The notes under the pieces: model-generated
Databases searched by the model: none
The model's input: only the letters and a program-made list of their open reading frames with translations
What the model was told of the DNA's origin: nothing
Program-made: the position numbers and the translations under genes
IMG/VR virus record: IMGVR_UViG_3300025012_000101
Coordinates: 1 to 58,446 of that record
Direction: 5' to 3' (one strand)
Length of the DNA: 58,446 bases
From: a virus
In this document: positions 23,023 through 30,370 of the stretch, in pieces
How the letters are laid out: every line of letters begins with the position of its first letter
How positions within the stretch are numbered: position 1 is the first letter of the stretch

Positions 23023-23336
23023 GCCTCGAACTCGCCCGCGCTCAAGTGCTGCTGCATCCGAACCAGTTCCGCAAGGACTTCTACGACTGGATAAATTACA
23101 ACTTCCATGTGTTCGAGTATTTCGAGCAGTGCGCCGTCAAGGTCTGGGATGCCGGATTCACCCACTACAGCGCCCGAACCATCGTCGAGGTGATGCGTCA
23201 CCGCTCCAACGTGCGCGAGATCATCGGCGAATACAAGCTCAACGATCATCGCACTCCGGATATGGCGCGGCTCTACATGCTGGTTCACCCGGAGCATCGC
23301 GGGCTGTTCGAGTTCCGCGAGAGAAAGGCGGCATGA
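23019..23336 (+). CDS. Conserved phage hypothetical protein
   Basis: A 105-aa protein with many aromatic residues (DFYDWINYNFHVFEYFEQ) and AGFTHYSARTIVEVMRHR in the middle. The pattern is familiar from early regions of proteobacterial phages but has no known activity. It is coupled by 4-nt overlaps at both ends. Confidence 0.65.
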   Translation: MSLELARAQVLLHPNQFRKDFYDWINYNFHVFEYFEQCAVKVWDAGFTHYSARTIVEVMRHRSNVREIIGEYKLNDHRTPDMARLYMLVHPEHRGLFEFRERKAA

Positions 23337-24070
23337 ATGAGCTGGCTCTTTTCGCAGGCGCTGGTGGCGGAATACTTGGCGGATACTTGCTCGGATGGCG
23401 AACTATCTGCGCAGTTGAACGTGATGCCTACGCCGCACAAGTTCTGGCACAAAGACAAAATGATGGATCACTCGAACCTTTCCCGATTTGGTCTGACGTT
23501 GAAACGTTTGACGGAAAGCCGTGGCGTGGAATTGTTGACATTGTATCTGGAGGATTCCCGTGTCAGGACATCAGTTCGCAAGGTAGCGGGGGGGGGGTAC
23601 GTGATGGCGAACGAAGCGGACTCTGGGCGCAGATGGCAAGGATTATTGGCGAAGTACGACCCAGCTTTGTGTTTGTGGAAAATAGCCCAATGCTCACTAC
23701 TCGCGGACTTGGAACAGTGCTTGGAGATTTGGCCGCGCTGGGGTTCGATGCGGAATGGGGAGTGTTATCAGCAGCCGATGTTGGCGCTCCGCACCTCAGA
23801 GAGCGCATCTGGATTGTTGCCTACTCCAATGGCTTCGGATTGGAAGGGCGGAACGTCATCAATCAGGAAGGACACCGGGAAGCAACGGCTAGATCAGTTC
23901 CGAGATTGGTGCAAAAGCATTCATGGCCTGACGTATCCAATCCCAGAGCATTCGGAAGCGATGATGGGGTGGCCTATCGGATGGAGCGACTTAAAGCTAT
24001 TGGTAATGGGCAAGTCCCAGAATGCCATGCGACAGCATTCACTCTGCTGCGAGAAAGGCTAGAAGCATGA
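23333..24070 (+). CDS. DNA (cytosine-5) methyltransferase 2
   Basis: A 245-aa C5 methyltransferase starting at ATG 23333 (ATGA overlap). Motifs: FAGAGGG at 7-13, PCQDIS with C77, ENSP at 116-119, LRERIW at 155-160 and GNGQVP at 224-229. The target-recognition segment between the last two is only about 60 residues, short for the family. A G10 run at 23588-23597 follows the catalytic loop. The same DNA is open in the +1 frame for 241 codons. It probably modifies phage DNA against restriction. Confidence 0.88.
   Translation: MNELALFAGAGGGILGGYLLGWRTICAVERDAYAAQVLAQRQNDGSLEPFPIWSDVETFDGKPWRGIVDIVSGGFPCQDISSQGSGGGVRDGERSGLWAQMARIIGEVRPSFVFVENSPMLTTRGLGTVLGDLAALGFDAEWGVLSAADVGAPHLRERIWIVAYSNGFGLEGRNVINQEGHREATARSVPRLVQKHSWPDVSNPRAFGSDDGVAYRMERLKAIGNGQVPECHATAFTLLRERLEA
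23337..24062 (+). CDS. Long overlapping +1-frame ORF over methyltransferase 2
   Basis: A 241-codon ORF starts 4 nt after the methyltransferase start and ends 8 nt before its stop, entirely in the +1 frame. It begins MSWLFSQALVAEY and contains LLAKYDPALCLWKIAQ, GSMRNGECY and MMGWPIGWSDLK. From memory, similar ORFs are often annotated in phages at this place, which may reflect either real dual coding or repeated over-annotation of a constrained overlap. The Met-Ser start has no separate ribosome-binding site, so it would rely on coupling. Confidence 0.35.
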   Translation: MSWLFSQALVAEYLADTCSDGELSAQLNVMPTPHKFWHKDKMMDHSNLSRFGLTLKRLTESRGVELLTLYLEDSRVRTSVRKVAGGGYVMANEADSGRRWQGLLAKYDPALCLWKIAQCSLLADLEQCLEIWPRWGSMRNGECYQQPMLALRTSESASGLLPTPMASDWKGGTSSIRKDTGKQRLDQFRDWCKSIHGLTYPIPEHSEAMMGWPIGWSDLKLLVMGKSQNAMRQHSLCCEKG

Positions 24071-24252
24071 GCAACCTATCCCCTTGGTTCAAGCCATCAG
24101 ACCCGCCAGAGCGCGAAGGACGCTATCAGGTCAAGGACTGGCTAGGCCACATCAACTACGCGGAATGGTGGAAAGGCGAATGGCGCAACCCGGAGACTTA
24201 TGACCATATCCAGAAGAACAGGATTCGAGGCTGGCGCGGGGTGGCTAGGTAA
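24067..24252 (+). CDS. Small Trp-rich phage protein
   Basis: A 61-aa protein, ATGA-coupled to the methyltransferase. Pattern: REGRYQVKDW...YAEWWKGEW, resembling short phage proteins of about 60-90 aa that read as a compact beta domain. Function unknown. Confidence 0.6.
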   Translation: MSNLSPWFKPSDPPEREGRYQVKDWLGHINYAEWWKGEWRNPETYDHIQKNRIRGWRGVAR

Positions 24253-24791
24253 TGGCAAATATAATCATTGCCCGCACCTGCGCGCCATTGCCGGAAGAAG
24301 CGGAGCGCGTCGGCCTGCGCAAGATGCTGTTCGAGTGCTTCAAGGGCGCTAACGATGCGGACGATAAGGCGTGGCGGCGTTTCTGGAAGCGCGTCATCAG
24401 TCTGGAGCCTGGGGAGATTTCCTTTCTCGATCTCGTCATCCCGCGCAACGGAAAATTTCATCGCAAGTTCTTCGCCATGCTCGATGTTGGGTACGACGCA
24501 TGGGAGCCGCCGCGCAAGCGCAGGACGTACAAGAAGCGCGAGATCACCAAGAACCGGGAGCAGTTCCGCGAGGAGATCATCATCCTTGCCGGCTTCTATG
24601 AGCAGACATTCAACCTGAAAGGCGAAATGCGCCTGCGCGCCAGGTCGATCAGCTTTGCCAAGATGGAGCAGCCGGAATTTGAAGAGCTTTACTCCGCCGT
24701 TGTGGACGTGCTGCTGCGCGAGGTGTTGCACACCTACAAGGATCGCGACGAGCTGGATGCGGTCGTGGAAAGGGTGTTGGGATTCGCATGA
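24252..24791 (+). CDS. DUF1367-like phage protein
   Basis: A 179-aa protein with the DUF1367 hallmarks: IVIARTC-type start (ANIIIARTCAPLPEEAE), then RNGKFHRKFFAMLDVGYDAW around residues 65-84 and RSISFAKM near 137. The family is found in the early regions of lambdoid and related phages; its function is unknown. The first ATG overlaps the preceding stop by one base. Confidence 0.7.
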   Translation: MANIIIARTCAPLPEEAERVGLRKMLFECFKGANDADDKAWRRFWKRVISLEPGEISFLDLVIPRNGKFHRKFFAMLDVGYDAWEPPRKRRTYKKREITKNREQFREEIIILAGFYEQTFNLKGEMRLRARSISFAKMEQPEFEELYSAVVDVLLREVLHTYKDRDELDAVVERVLGFA

Positions 24792-25180
24792 GCGCAACCA
24801 TGACGCAAGAATTCGAGTCCGACATTCGCAGGCGTGTGAATCCAGCCTATGTTGATGTGCGCGGCACCGAGAGTTATGAGCGCGCCGCCCTTCTGGGCGA
24901 AATAGACCGGCTGCGCGCGGCGATCCGGCAAACGTTGGATGAGAACGGACATCTTGCGGACGGGGACAACTGCACGCTGATCACGCTGAAACGCGCATTA
25001 AATATCCAGACTTGCCGGAAGTGCGGCGGCGACATGAAGTCGGGCATGGCGATGTGTCAAACCTTAACCGGAATAGCTGATTTCATTGGCGGCGAGGTTT
25101 GCACGGTGTCGCCTGGCGGGCCTGGTAAGGTGATCGGGTGTTGGAAGTGCGAGCAATGCGGTTGGAGCGTGACGGCATGA
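24788..25180 (+). CDS. Zinc-ribbon hypothetical protein
   Basis: A 130-aa protein. The C-terminal half has two CxxC pairs (CRKCGGD near residue 77 and CWKCEQCG near 118), consistent with a zinc ribbon. The N-terminal half is helical and charged. ATGA overlaps on both ends. Possibly nucleic-acid binding; not assigned. Confidence 0.6.
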   Translation: MSATMTQEFESDIRRRVNPAYVDVRGTESYERAALLGEIDRLRAAIRQTLDENGHLADGDNCTLITLKRALNIQTCRKCGGDMKSGMAMCQTLTGIADFIGGEVCTVSPGGPGKVIGCWKCEQCGWSVTA

Positions 25181-26712
25181 ACGCAATCAGCCAAATGGAA
25201 TGCACTGCGCTGACTTTGCACAGCCCGCTGGAATTGCTGTTTGCCCAATACCGTGCGGATCATGAGGGAATTGAGAAAATCGCCGGATTTGTTGATTCAG
25301 CCAGGCAGATGAATTATTTCTTCGATGCGGCGAGAGTTGAGCAAAGGTCTGTAACTGCATCGGCGCATGAAGTGTTTAAGCTGGAACCAGCCTTGCGCGC
25401 ACTGGATGCGTCCTACTGGCAAAGGGCTATGTTCCTGACTGACGTGTTGGAATACATGCCCGCCGATAAGCGCAACGAGTGGCACAACCAAATATCGAAG
25501 CACGAGACCCCGACATTCGAGAAAGAGAGCGTCAAGTCAACCCTGATCCAGATGCTCAACAACCGTGCGCAGTTCATGGCAGAGCGTGTTGACGGGCTGT
25601 TCCGCGCGTTGCCCGGCGACCATGTTACCAATCAGCCGCAGGCATTCGGTAAGCGGTTCATCCTGAATTACATGCTGTCGTACAGTTCAATCAGCCATGA
25701 TCGCGCCAACTACATCCACGACCTGCGCTGCGTGATCGGTAAGTTCATGGGGCGAGACGTTCCAAACTCGCACAATACCTATTCAGATTTGAACGGTATG
25801 GCGCGGGATGGACAGTGGAACGAGTTTGACGGCGGAGCATTTAAGGTGCGGCTGTACAAAAAAGGCACCGCGCACATGGAAGTGCATCCTGAAATGGCGT
25901 GGCAGTTGAATAAGGTACTGGCTTTTTTGTACCCAATGGCAATACCGGCAGAATTCCGCACAAAGCCGAAGAAGGCCGCGAAGTCTCACAAGCTGCACTA
26001 CGACCTGGTGAGCTACGAAGTCATCAAGGAATTGGAGCGCGGCCTGCCATACCACGACAAAGCAACAACCAGCCTGCATTATGAGTACAAGGAGCCGCCG
26101 ACAGCTCCGACCATTGCCGTGATGGAGCGACTGGGCGCGGTGAGCACTGAAAAGAGGATATGGGAGTTTGGCTATCTCATCCTGCCGATCATCAAGGAAC
26201 TGTCGCGCACCGGGCGCATTCCAGAGCAGAAGAGTCACCAGTTTTACCCGACGCCGCGCGAACTCGCCGAGGTGGCAGTAGCGATGGCCGAGATCGAGCC
26301 GCACCATTCATGCTTGGAGCCGTCAGCCGGGCAAGGTGGGCTGGCCGACCTGATGCCGAAGTCAACAACCTGCATTGAGGTATCGGCGCTGCATTGCGCA
26401 GTGTTGAGAGCAAAAGGCTATGAGGTTGAACAAGCTGATTTTATAGATTGGGCAGACTTACAGTTTCCGCTCCGTAAATATGCCCGCATTGTGATGAACC
26501 CGCCTTTCAGCGAAGGCCGCGCAGTGAAGCACGTCAAACATGCTGCATCGATGCTGTCCGTTGGAGGCGTGCTGGTCGCCATTATGCCAGCGTCAAACAA
26601 GGGCAAGACCATCGTGGAAGGCATGAAGCACGAATGGAGCGCAGCCTACGACAACGAGTTTAAAGATGCGTCGGTGAGCGTGGTGATTTTGAAATTGATA
26701 GGGTGCGCATGA
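25177..26712 (+). CDS. DUF4942 / class I adenine-type DNA methyltransferase
   Basis: A 511-aa protein starting at ATG 25177 (ATGA overlap). The N-terminal about 330 residues match DUF4942-type phage methyltransferases. The C-terminal third is a Rossmann methyltransferase with LEPSAGQGG (380-388) as SAM motif I and NPPF (441-444) as the catalytic motif, typical of N6-adenine or N4-cytosine amino methyltransferases; QFYPTPRELAE precedes motif I, as usual. It is the third DNA methyltransferase in the genome, probably for protection against restriction. Confidence 0.85.
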   Translation: MNAISQMECTALTLHSPLELLFAQYRADHEGIEKIAGFVDSARQMNYFFDAARVEQRSVTASAHEVFKLEPALRALDASYWQRAMFLTDVLEYMPADKRNEWHNQISKHETPTFEKESVKSTLIQMLNNRAQFMAERVDGLFRALPGDHVTNQPQAFGKRFILNYMLSYSSISHDRANYIHDLRCVIGKFMGRDVPNSHNTYSDLNGMARDGQWNEFDGGAFKVRLYKKGTAHMEVHPEMAWQLNKVLAFLYPMAIPAEFRTKPKKAAKSHKLHYDLVSYEVIKELERGLPYHDKATTSLHYEYKEPPTAPTIAVMERLGAVSTEKRIWEFGYLILPIIKELSRTGRIPEQKSHQFYPTPRELAEVAVAMAEIEPHHSCLEPSAGQGGLADLMPKSTTCIEVSALHCAVLRAKGYEVEQADFIDWADLQFPLRKYARIVMNPPFSEGRAVKHVKHAASMLSVGGVLVAIMPASNKGKTIVEGMKHEWSAAYDNEFKDASVSVVILKLIGCA

Positions 26713-26972
26713 CCACGGCCAGTGAAAAGAGCTACATGGGGCGCGTGGCTGCATTGGGCTGCATCATTCCAGACTGCGGAAGCCCTGCCGTGTTACATCA
26801 CCCCCGTTTCTGCTGCGGCATGGCACAGCGTGCCAGCAACTTCCTCGTAATCCCGCTTTGCCCAGACCACCACGCCGGGGCATTGAGCATCCACAAGTCT
26901 CCGCGCCAGTTTGAAAATCTGTTCGGCTCGGAGGTTGATCTGTTGGCCGAAACAATCAGGAGGTTAGCATGA
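26709..26972 (+). CDS. Ref-like HNH-type nuclease
   Basis: An 87-aa protein with the compact Ref/HNH pattern: CIIPDCGSP, LHHPR, GMAQRASNFLVIPLCPDHH and SIHKSPRQF. Ref of phage P1 is a RecA-dependent nuclease that enhances recombination, and short Ref-like domains occur in many phages. The His and Cys ligands appear complete. ATGA overlaps at both ends. Confidence 0.7.
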   Translation: MTTASEKSYMGRVAALGCIIPDCGSPAVLHHPRFCCGMAQRASNFLVIPLCPDHHAGALSIHKSPRQFENLFGSEVDLLAETIRRLA

Positions 26973-27076
26973 TGGAAGATTTGCCACTGATATTCGTTAT
27001 TGTTCTGTGGGCAGGATTGCTAACCGCAGGTTTGGACGCAATGCTTACCGAATTTGAATACGGTGATCGGAAATGA
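26969..27076 (+). CDS. Tiny membrane peptide (35 aa)
   Basis: ATG at 26969 overlaps the Ref-like stop. The product is one transmembrane helix (LIFVIVLWAGLLTAGL) with an acidic tail ending EYGDRK. Its stop overlaps the next ATG (ATGA). Support is the chain of couplings and the coherent membrane helix. Confidence 0.5.
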   Translation: MMEDLPLIFVIVLWAGLLTAGLDAMLTEFEYGDRK

Positions 27077-27228
27077 GCCCGTGCCATACCTGCATTTACC
27101 GCGCCCTGCGCTCAATCGGTGGATTTGCATTATGGGGATGCCTCAAGCATAGGATCAGGTTCGGCAATGATTCTGATTGGAAGGCCGGAAAGAATCAGCC
27201 CAAATCGTGTGTGGATTACGCGAAATGA
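27073..27228 (+). CDS. Small Cys-motif protein (51 aa)
   Basis: ATG at 27073 (ATGA). It begins with a CHTC pair at residues 4-7 and has further Cys at 23 and near 46, suggesting a zinc knuckle. The central WGCLKHRIRF is typical of short phage Cys proteins. Function unknown. Confidence 0.5.
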   Translation: MSPCHTCIYRALRSIGGFALWGCLKHRIRFGNDSDWKAGKNQPKSCVDYAK

Positions 27229-27539
27229 AGCAATCCGCGCCAGAAGCTGCATTTGCCCTGCACTGCCGGGCGCACAAACTCAATCCAGTGCCTGAGTTCA
27301 AGTTTCATCCGGTGCGGAAGTGGCGCGCTGACTTCGCGTTCCCTGCGCACATGATCCTGATCGAGATCGAGGGCGGGGTGTGGGTGAATGGCCGGCATAA
27401 CCGGGGCGCAGGGTATTCGGCGGACTGCGAGAAGTATTCGCATGCTGCTTTGTTGGGGTATCGGGTGTTTCGCTTCACGCCTGATATGGTGAAAAGCGGG
27501 GAGGCTGTGCAAATGGTGATAGAGGCAGTTGGTAGATGA
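27225..27539 (+). CDS. PD-(D/E)xK-type endonuclease, DUF559/Vsr-like
   Basis: A 104-aa protein starting at ATG 27225 (ATGA). The core reads FKFHPVRKWRADFAF, LIEIEGGVW and RHNRGAGYSADCEKY, then GYRVFRFTPDMV. The D...E-x-E strand pattern and terminal RxF fit small restriction-like nucleases of the DUF559/Vsr type. In this gene cluster it could be a Holliday-junction or nicking nuclease. Confidence 0.75.
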   Translation: MKQSAPEAAFALHCRAHKLNPVPEFKFHPVRKWRADFAFPAHMILIEIEGGVWVNGRHNRGAGYSADCEKYSHAALLGYRVFRFTPDMVKSGEAVQMVIEAVGR

Positions 27540-27700
27540 AATCAACGGCCATGCCCAGCAGATTCTACGGCGACCCGGCCAACTGTTGCGATGAGCGGCG
27601 CAAACTTACTGAGTTGGCAAAGAAGCTGGCAGAGCGCGACCGGAAGCACAAGTCTAGACGGATTCAGATGTTGGTTAAACAGGCGAAGAGGGGTAGATAA
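27536..27700 (+). CDS. Small basic protein (54 aa)
   Basis: ATG at 27536 overlaps the nuclease stop, and the TAA overlaps the next ATG at 27700. The product has two adjacent Cys (NCCDERRKL) and a highly basic helix, suggesting nucleic-acid binding. No family recognised. Confidence 0.55.
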   Translation: MKSTAMPSRFYGDPANCCDERRKLTELAKKLAERDRKHKSRRIQMLVKQAKRGR

Positions 27701-28218
27701 TGTTCAAAAGCGCACACCATGCCTTGCAATTCGCATTCAGGACAATCAATACGCCTATCGTCAAGATGTCATCGGTTAACTCAATGCGCGGGGCAAGTGG
27801 CTCTGGTGAAATGACTCCACATGATAGGCATGCACAGGCGGCGATCATTCTGTCCATTATTGAAAAGGCGGTGGATGTGAACGGGTTGGCGTACCTAAAG
27901 GCGCACTATGGACGTGAACTGCAAGGCGGAGAAGATCAGCACACCGTAGCTGATGTGCTGGTGCGCGTGGCGATGGCCGCTATGCCAACCGGGATGCACA
28001 GCCGGCGCGGGGTGGAAAAGTTGGTGCGCATCTACTTCGGGCAAGACATCAGCATGGTGTCAGTGCGTAAAGATATGGGGTGTGGCCATCCGAGAGCCAA
28101 TGAGTACCGTGATGCCGTGCGAAAGGCGTTGAACGCAATTGGTGATCGGGCTGATTATGATGTTGATGCCGCCTTGAGGGTAGCTTGCCAGGTTGGCGAT
28201 GAAGCGGTGGCGGCATAA
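27700..28218 (+). CDS. Last gene of the rightward early operon, possibly a late regulator
   Basis: A 172-aa helical protein. Its position (end of the early operon, immediately before a terminator and the lysis genes) is where Q-type antiterminators usually lie, and HDRHAQAAIILSIIEKAV with a downstream helix-turn-helix-like SVRKDMGCGHPRANEYRDAV would allow DNA binding. I cannot confirm the family; treat the regulatory role as a guess from location. Confidence 0.55.
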   Translation: MFKSAHHALQFAFRTINTPIVKMSSVNSMRGASGSGEMTPHDRHAQAAIILSIIEKAVDVNGLAYLKAHYGRELQGGEDQHTVADVLVRVAMAAMPTGMHSRRGVEKLVRIYFGQDISMVSVRKDMGCGHPRANEYRDAVRKALNAIGDRADYDVDAALRVACQVGDEAVAA

Positions 28219-28301
28219 GGCAAAAAACTATTTGATTTTTTTTGAAACTGCTAGTAGAAGTAAAAACCTAGTGTGGGATTCCTGCCCACCAAATAATTTC
28301 C

Positions 28302-28325
28302 AGCCCGCCCTGTGCGGGCTTTTTT
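28302..28325 (+). terminator. Terminator after the early operon
   Basis: AGCCCGC/GCGGGCT stem (28302-28308 with 28314-28320), 5-nt loop, then T6. Confidence 0.9.
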
Positions 28326-28343
28326 ATTGGGCGCGACAGAAAA

Positions 28344-28814
28344 ATGATAACCGTCGAACTTTACCTGATGGGCCGAGATTTGAAGTACGCCTGCTCAGAC
28401 GAGGTGCGCCGCAATGCTTTAGTGACGGTTGATAAGACCAATCAGCTAAAGATGCTGGCCGCCTTGGACGGTATTGAGTTCCCCGACGATGCTACCGAAG
28501 TCGCAAGCGGCTGGCGGCCTGCTGCAATCAATGAATACACCAGCAACGCGGCAAAGCTCAGTTCGCACATCACCGGATGCGGTCTAGACACGCGCGATCC
28601 GCAAAGGCTATTCGCGCGCTGGTGTCTGCGAAATATTGCGCATTTGGAAAAGATTGGGTTGTGGATGGAAAACCCGAGATGGACGCCAACTTGGGTGCAT
28701 CTACAAACCTACTCGCCGGGAAGCGGCAAGCGCGTGTACATCCCATCAACAAAACCGCAACTCGCGCCAGCATTGCCGGAGCAGGGCGGGCCGCGCTTCA
28801 TGGAAACAGCATAG
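28344..28814 (+). CDS. Peptidase M15-like endolysin
   Basis: A 156-aa protein with the zinc-peptidase pattern of M15-type endolysins: SGWRPAAIN at 55-63, SSHITGCGLD with H75 and D82, and WVHLQ with H119 as the metal ligands. It would cut peptide cross-links of murein at lysis. No signal peptide is visible, so release would depend on the holin encoded next. Confidence 0.8.
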   Translation: MITVELYLMGRDLKYACSDEVRRNALVTVDKTNQLKMLAALDGIEFPDDATEVASGWRPAAINEYTSNAAKLSSHITGCGLDTRDPQRLFARWCLRNIAHLEKIGLWMENPRWTPTWVHLQTYSPGSGKRVYIPSTKPQLAPALPEQGGPRFMETA

Positions 28815-28820
28815 GAGAAC

Positions 28821-29375
28821 ATCATCGACCCGATAACAATTGCAATGGGGCTGGCGCAGTTCGTGCCGCAGCTCGCCAAATGGATAACCGGCAGCGACAA
28901 GGCCGAACAGGTGGCGCAGAAGGCCATCGACATCGCCAGGAGTGTGACTGGTGCGCATACCGGCGATGAGGCGGTTAAGGCGTTGCAGGACAACCCCGAT
29001 CTGGTGCTGCAATACCGCAAGGCGGTGCTGGATCAAGAGGTTGTGTTTCAGACGCTGGCGGTGCAGAACGCCCACGACATCAATACGACCATGCAGGCGG
29101 AAGCGGTCGCAGAACACTGGCCGACTTACTGGTGGCGGCCTTATATTGGCTTCTGCTTCGGGACTTTAGCCCTGCAATGCGGGGTAACGGTAGCGATTGC
29201 GTATATCGGCGTGATGTTCTTCGCGGTGAAGCCGGAAGTTCTTAGTTACCTGCCTGCCATGTTAGGAGCAGAGGCTGCGGTGATGGCGACGATGGCCCCG
29301 ATCCTCGGCGTAGCAAGCTGGTTCAGGGGCAAGATGCAGGCCGACCCAGGCATTGCTACGGTAAATAGAGGCTGA
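28821..29375 (+). CDS. Holin-like membrane protein
   Basis: About 184 aa with a helical N-terminal half and two hydrophobic segments near the C-terminus (FCFGTLALQCGVTVAIAYIG and LGAEAAVMATMAPILGVASW), like 3TM-type phage holins. The first ATG (28845) has no ribosome-binding site. AGGAG at 28813-28817 instead points to AUC codons at 28821 or 28824, which would give the usual IDPITIAMGLAQF N-terminus. It overlaps nothing and follows the endolysin by 6 bp. Confidence 0.65.
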   Translation: MIDPITIAMGLAQFVPQLAKWITGSDKAEQVAQKAIDIARSVTGAHTGDEAVKALQDNPDLVLQYRKAVLDQEVVFQTLAVQNAHDINTTMQAEAVAEHWPTYWWRPYIGFCFGTLALQCGVTVAIAYIGVMFFAVKPEVLSYLPAMLGAEAAVMATMAPILGVASWFRGKMQADPGIATVNRG

Positions 29376-29376
29376 T

Positions 29377-29721
29377 ATGAGCGGCGACATCAAGAACGAC
29401 ATCATCGCAGCTATCGCGAAGACGGATGACGACAACATGAAAACAGTGCTGCTTCTGTTGTTGGCTGTTGTCGGGCAGATCGGGGACAAGATTGACGCTA
29501 TGCAGCGCGACGAGAAGGGGCTGCGCGATGCCGTGCTGAATGGCCATGAGCCGGTACACCACTCGCACCATGAGTGGGTGGCGAAGCGCATCAAGCAGGA
29601 AGAGGATGATGCTGCGGCAGAGAAAGACTCAAAGCGCAAGATACGCGATGACCTGGTAGTGAAGGTGCTTGGGTTTCTGGTGATCGGATTGCTTACCGCT
29701 TCAGGGTGGGTGTTGAAGTAA
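29377..29721 (+). CDS. Lysis-cassette membrane protein
   Basis: A 114-aa protein with a hydrophobic segment near the N-terminus (TVLLLLLAVVGQIG), a charged middle containing HHSHHEW, and a C-terminal transmembrane helix (VLGFLVIGLLTASGWVL). It lies between the holin and terminase, so it may be a second holin, antiholin or spanin component. Its stop overlaps the next ATG. Confidence 0.55.
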   Translation: MSGDIKNDIIAAIAKTDDDNMKTVLLLLLAVVGQIGDKIDAMQRDEKGLRDAVLNGHEPVHHSHHEWVAKRIKQEEDDAAAEKDSKRKIRDDLVVKVLGFLVIGLLTASGWVLK

Positions 29722-30368
29722 TGGCTGCGCCGAAGAAAGTTGATTACGCCCAGATAGAGTCGGGCTGGCGAGCTGGGATTAAAAGCCCAAGGCAACTTTC
29801 CGCCGACTATGAGGAAGAGACAGGAAGTAAGGTTTCGCATACCTCTATCACCAAGCACTTCACCAAGTTGGGTGTGCCGCGCGACCTAAAAGCCAAAATC
29901 AACGCCAAAGCTGAGGCGATGGTTAACATGGCGATGGTTGACAGTAAGGTTGACAGCGAAACCATACCCAAGGAAGCGGAGATTATTAACGCCAATGCGG
30001 CAGTTGTTGCCACCACTCTGCTTGACCACAGGAAGGACATCAAGCGGCATCGTACCTTGGCTGTCAGTCTGCTTGCTGAGATAGAGTCGGAGACGTTCGA
30101 CCCAGAGCTTTTTGATAAACTTGGCGAAATGATGCATGCGCCAGACGAAAAGGGCATGGACAAGCTGAACGAGTTGTACCGCAAGGTTATCTCCACTCCA
30201 AGCCGGGTAGATTCCATGAAGAAGTTATCGGACACGCTCAAGACGCTGATTGGGCTGGAGCGTGAAGCGATTGGGATGGATCACGCCAAGCCGCAGACCC
30301 CTGGCGATGCCCTGGACAACCTGCTGACTGCCTTGGACGGAAGAACTGCAAGCCTGATTCCAAAGTAA
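29721..30368 (+). CDS. terS: Terminase small subunit
   Basis: A 215-aa protein. The N-terminal helix-turn-helix (YAQIESGWRAGIKSPRQLSADYEEETG, quoted in parts: GIKSPRQLSADYEE then VSHTSITKHF) is that of small terminases that recognise the packaging site. The rest is helical, for oligomerisation. I start at ATG 29721, overlapping the preceding TAA. It is directly upstream of the large terminase. Confidence 0.8.
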   Translation: MAAPKKVDYAQIESGWRAGIKSPRQLSADYEEETGSKVSHTSITKHFTKLGVPRDLKAKINAKAEAMVNMAMVDSKVDSETIPKEAEIINANAAVVATTLLDHRKDIKRHRTLAVSLLAEIESETFDPELFDKLGEMMHAPDEKGMDKLNELYRKVISTPSRVDSMKKLSDTLKTLIGLEREAIGMDHAKPQTPGDALDNLLTALDGRTASLIPK

Positions 30369-30370
30369 TC

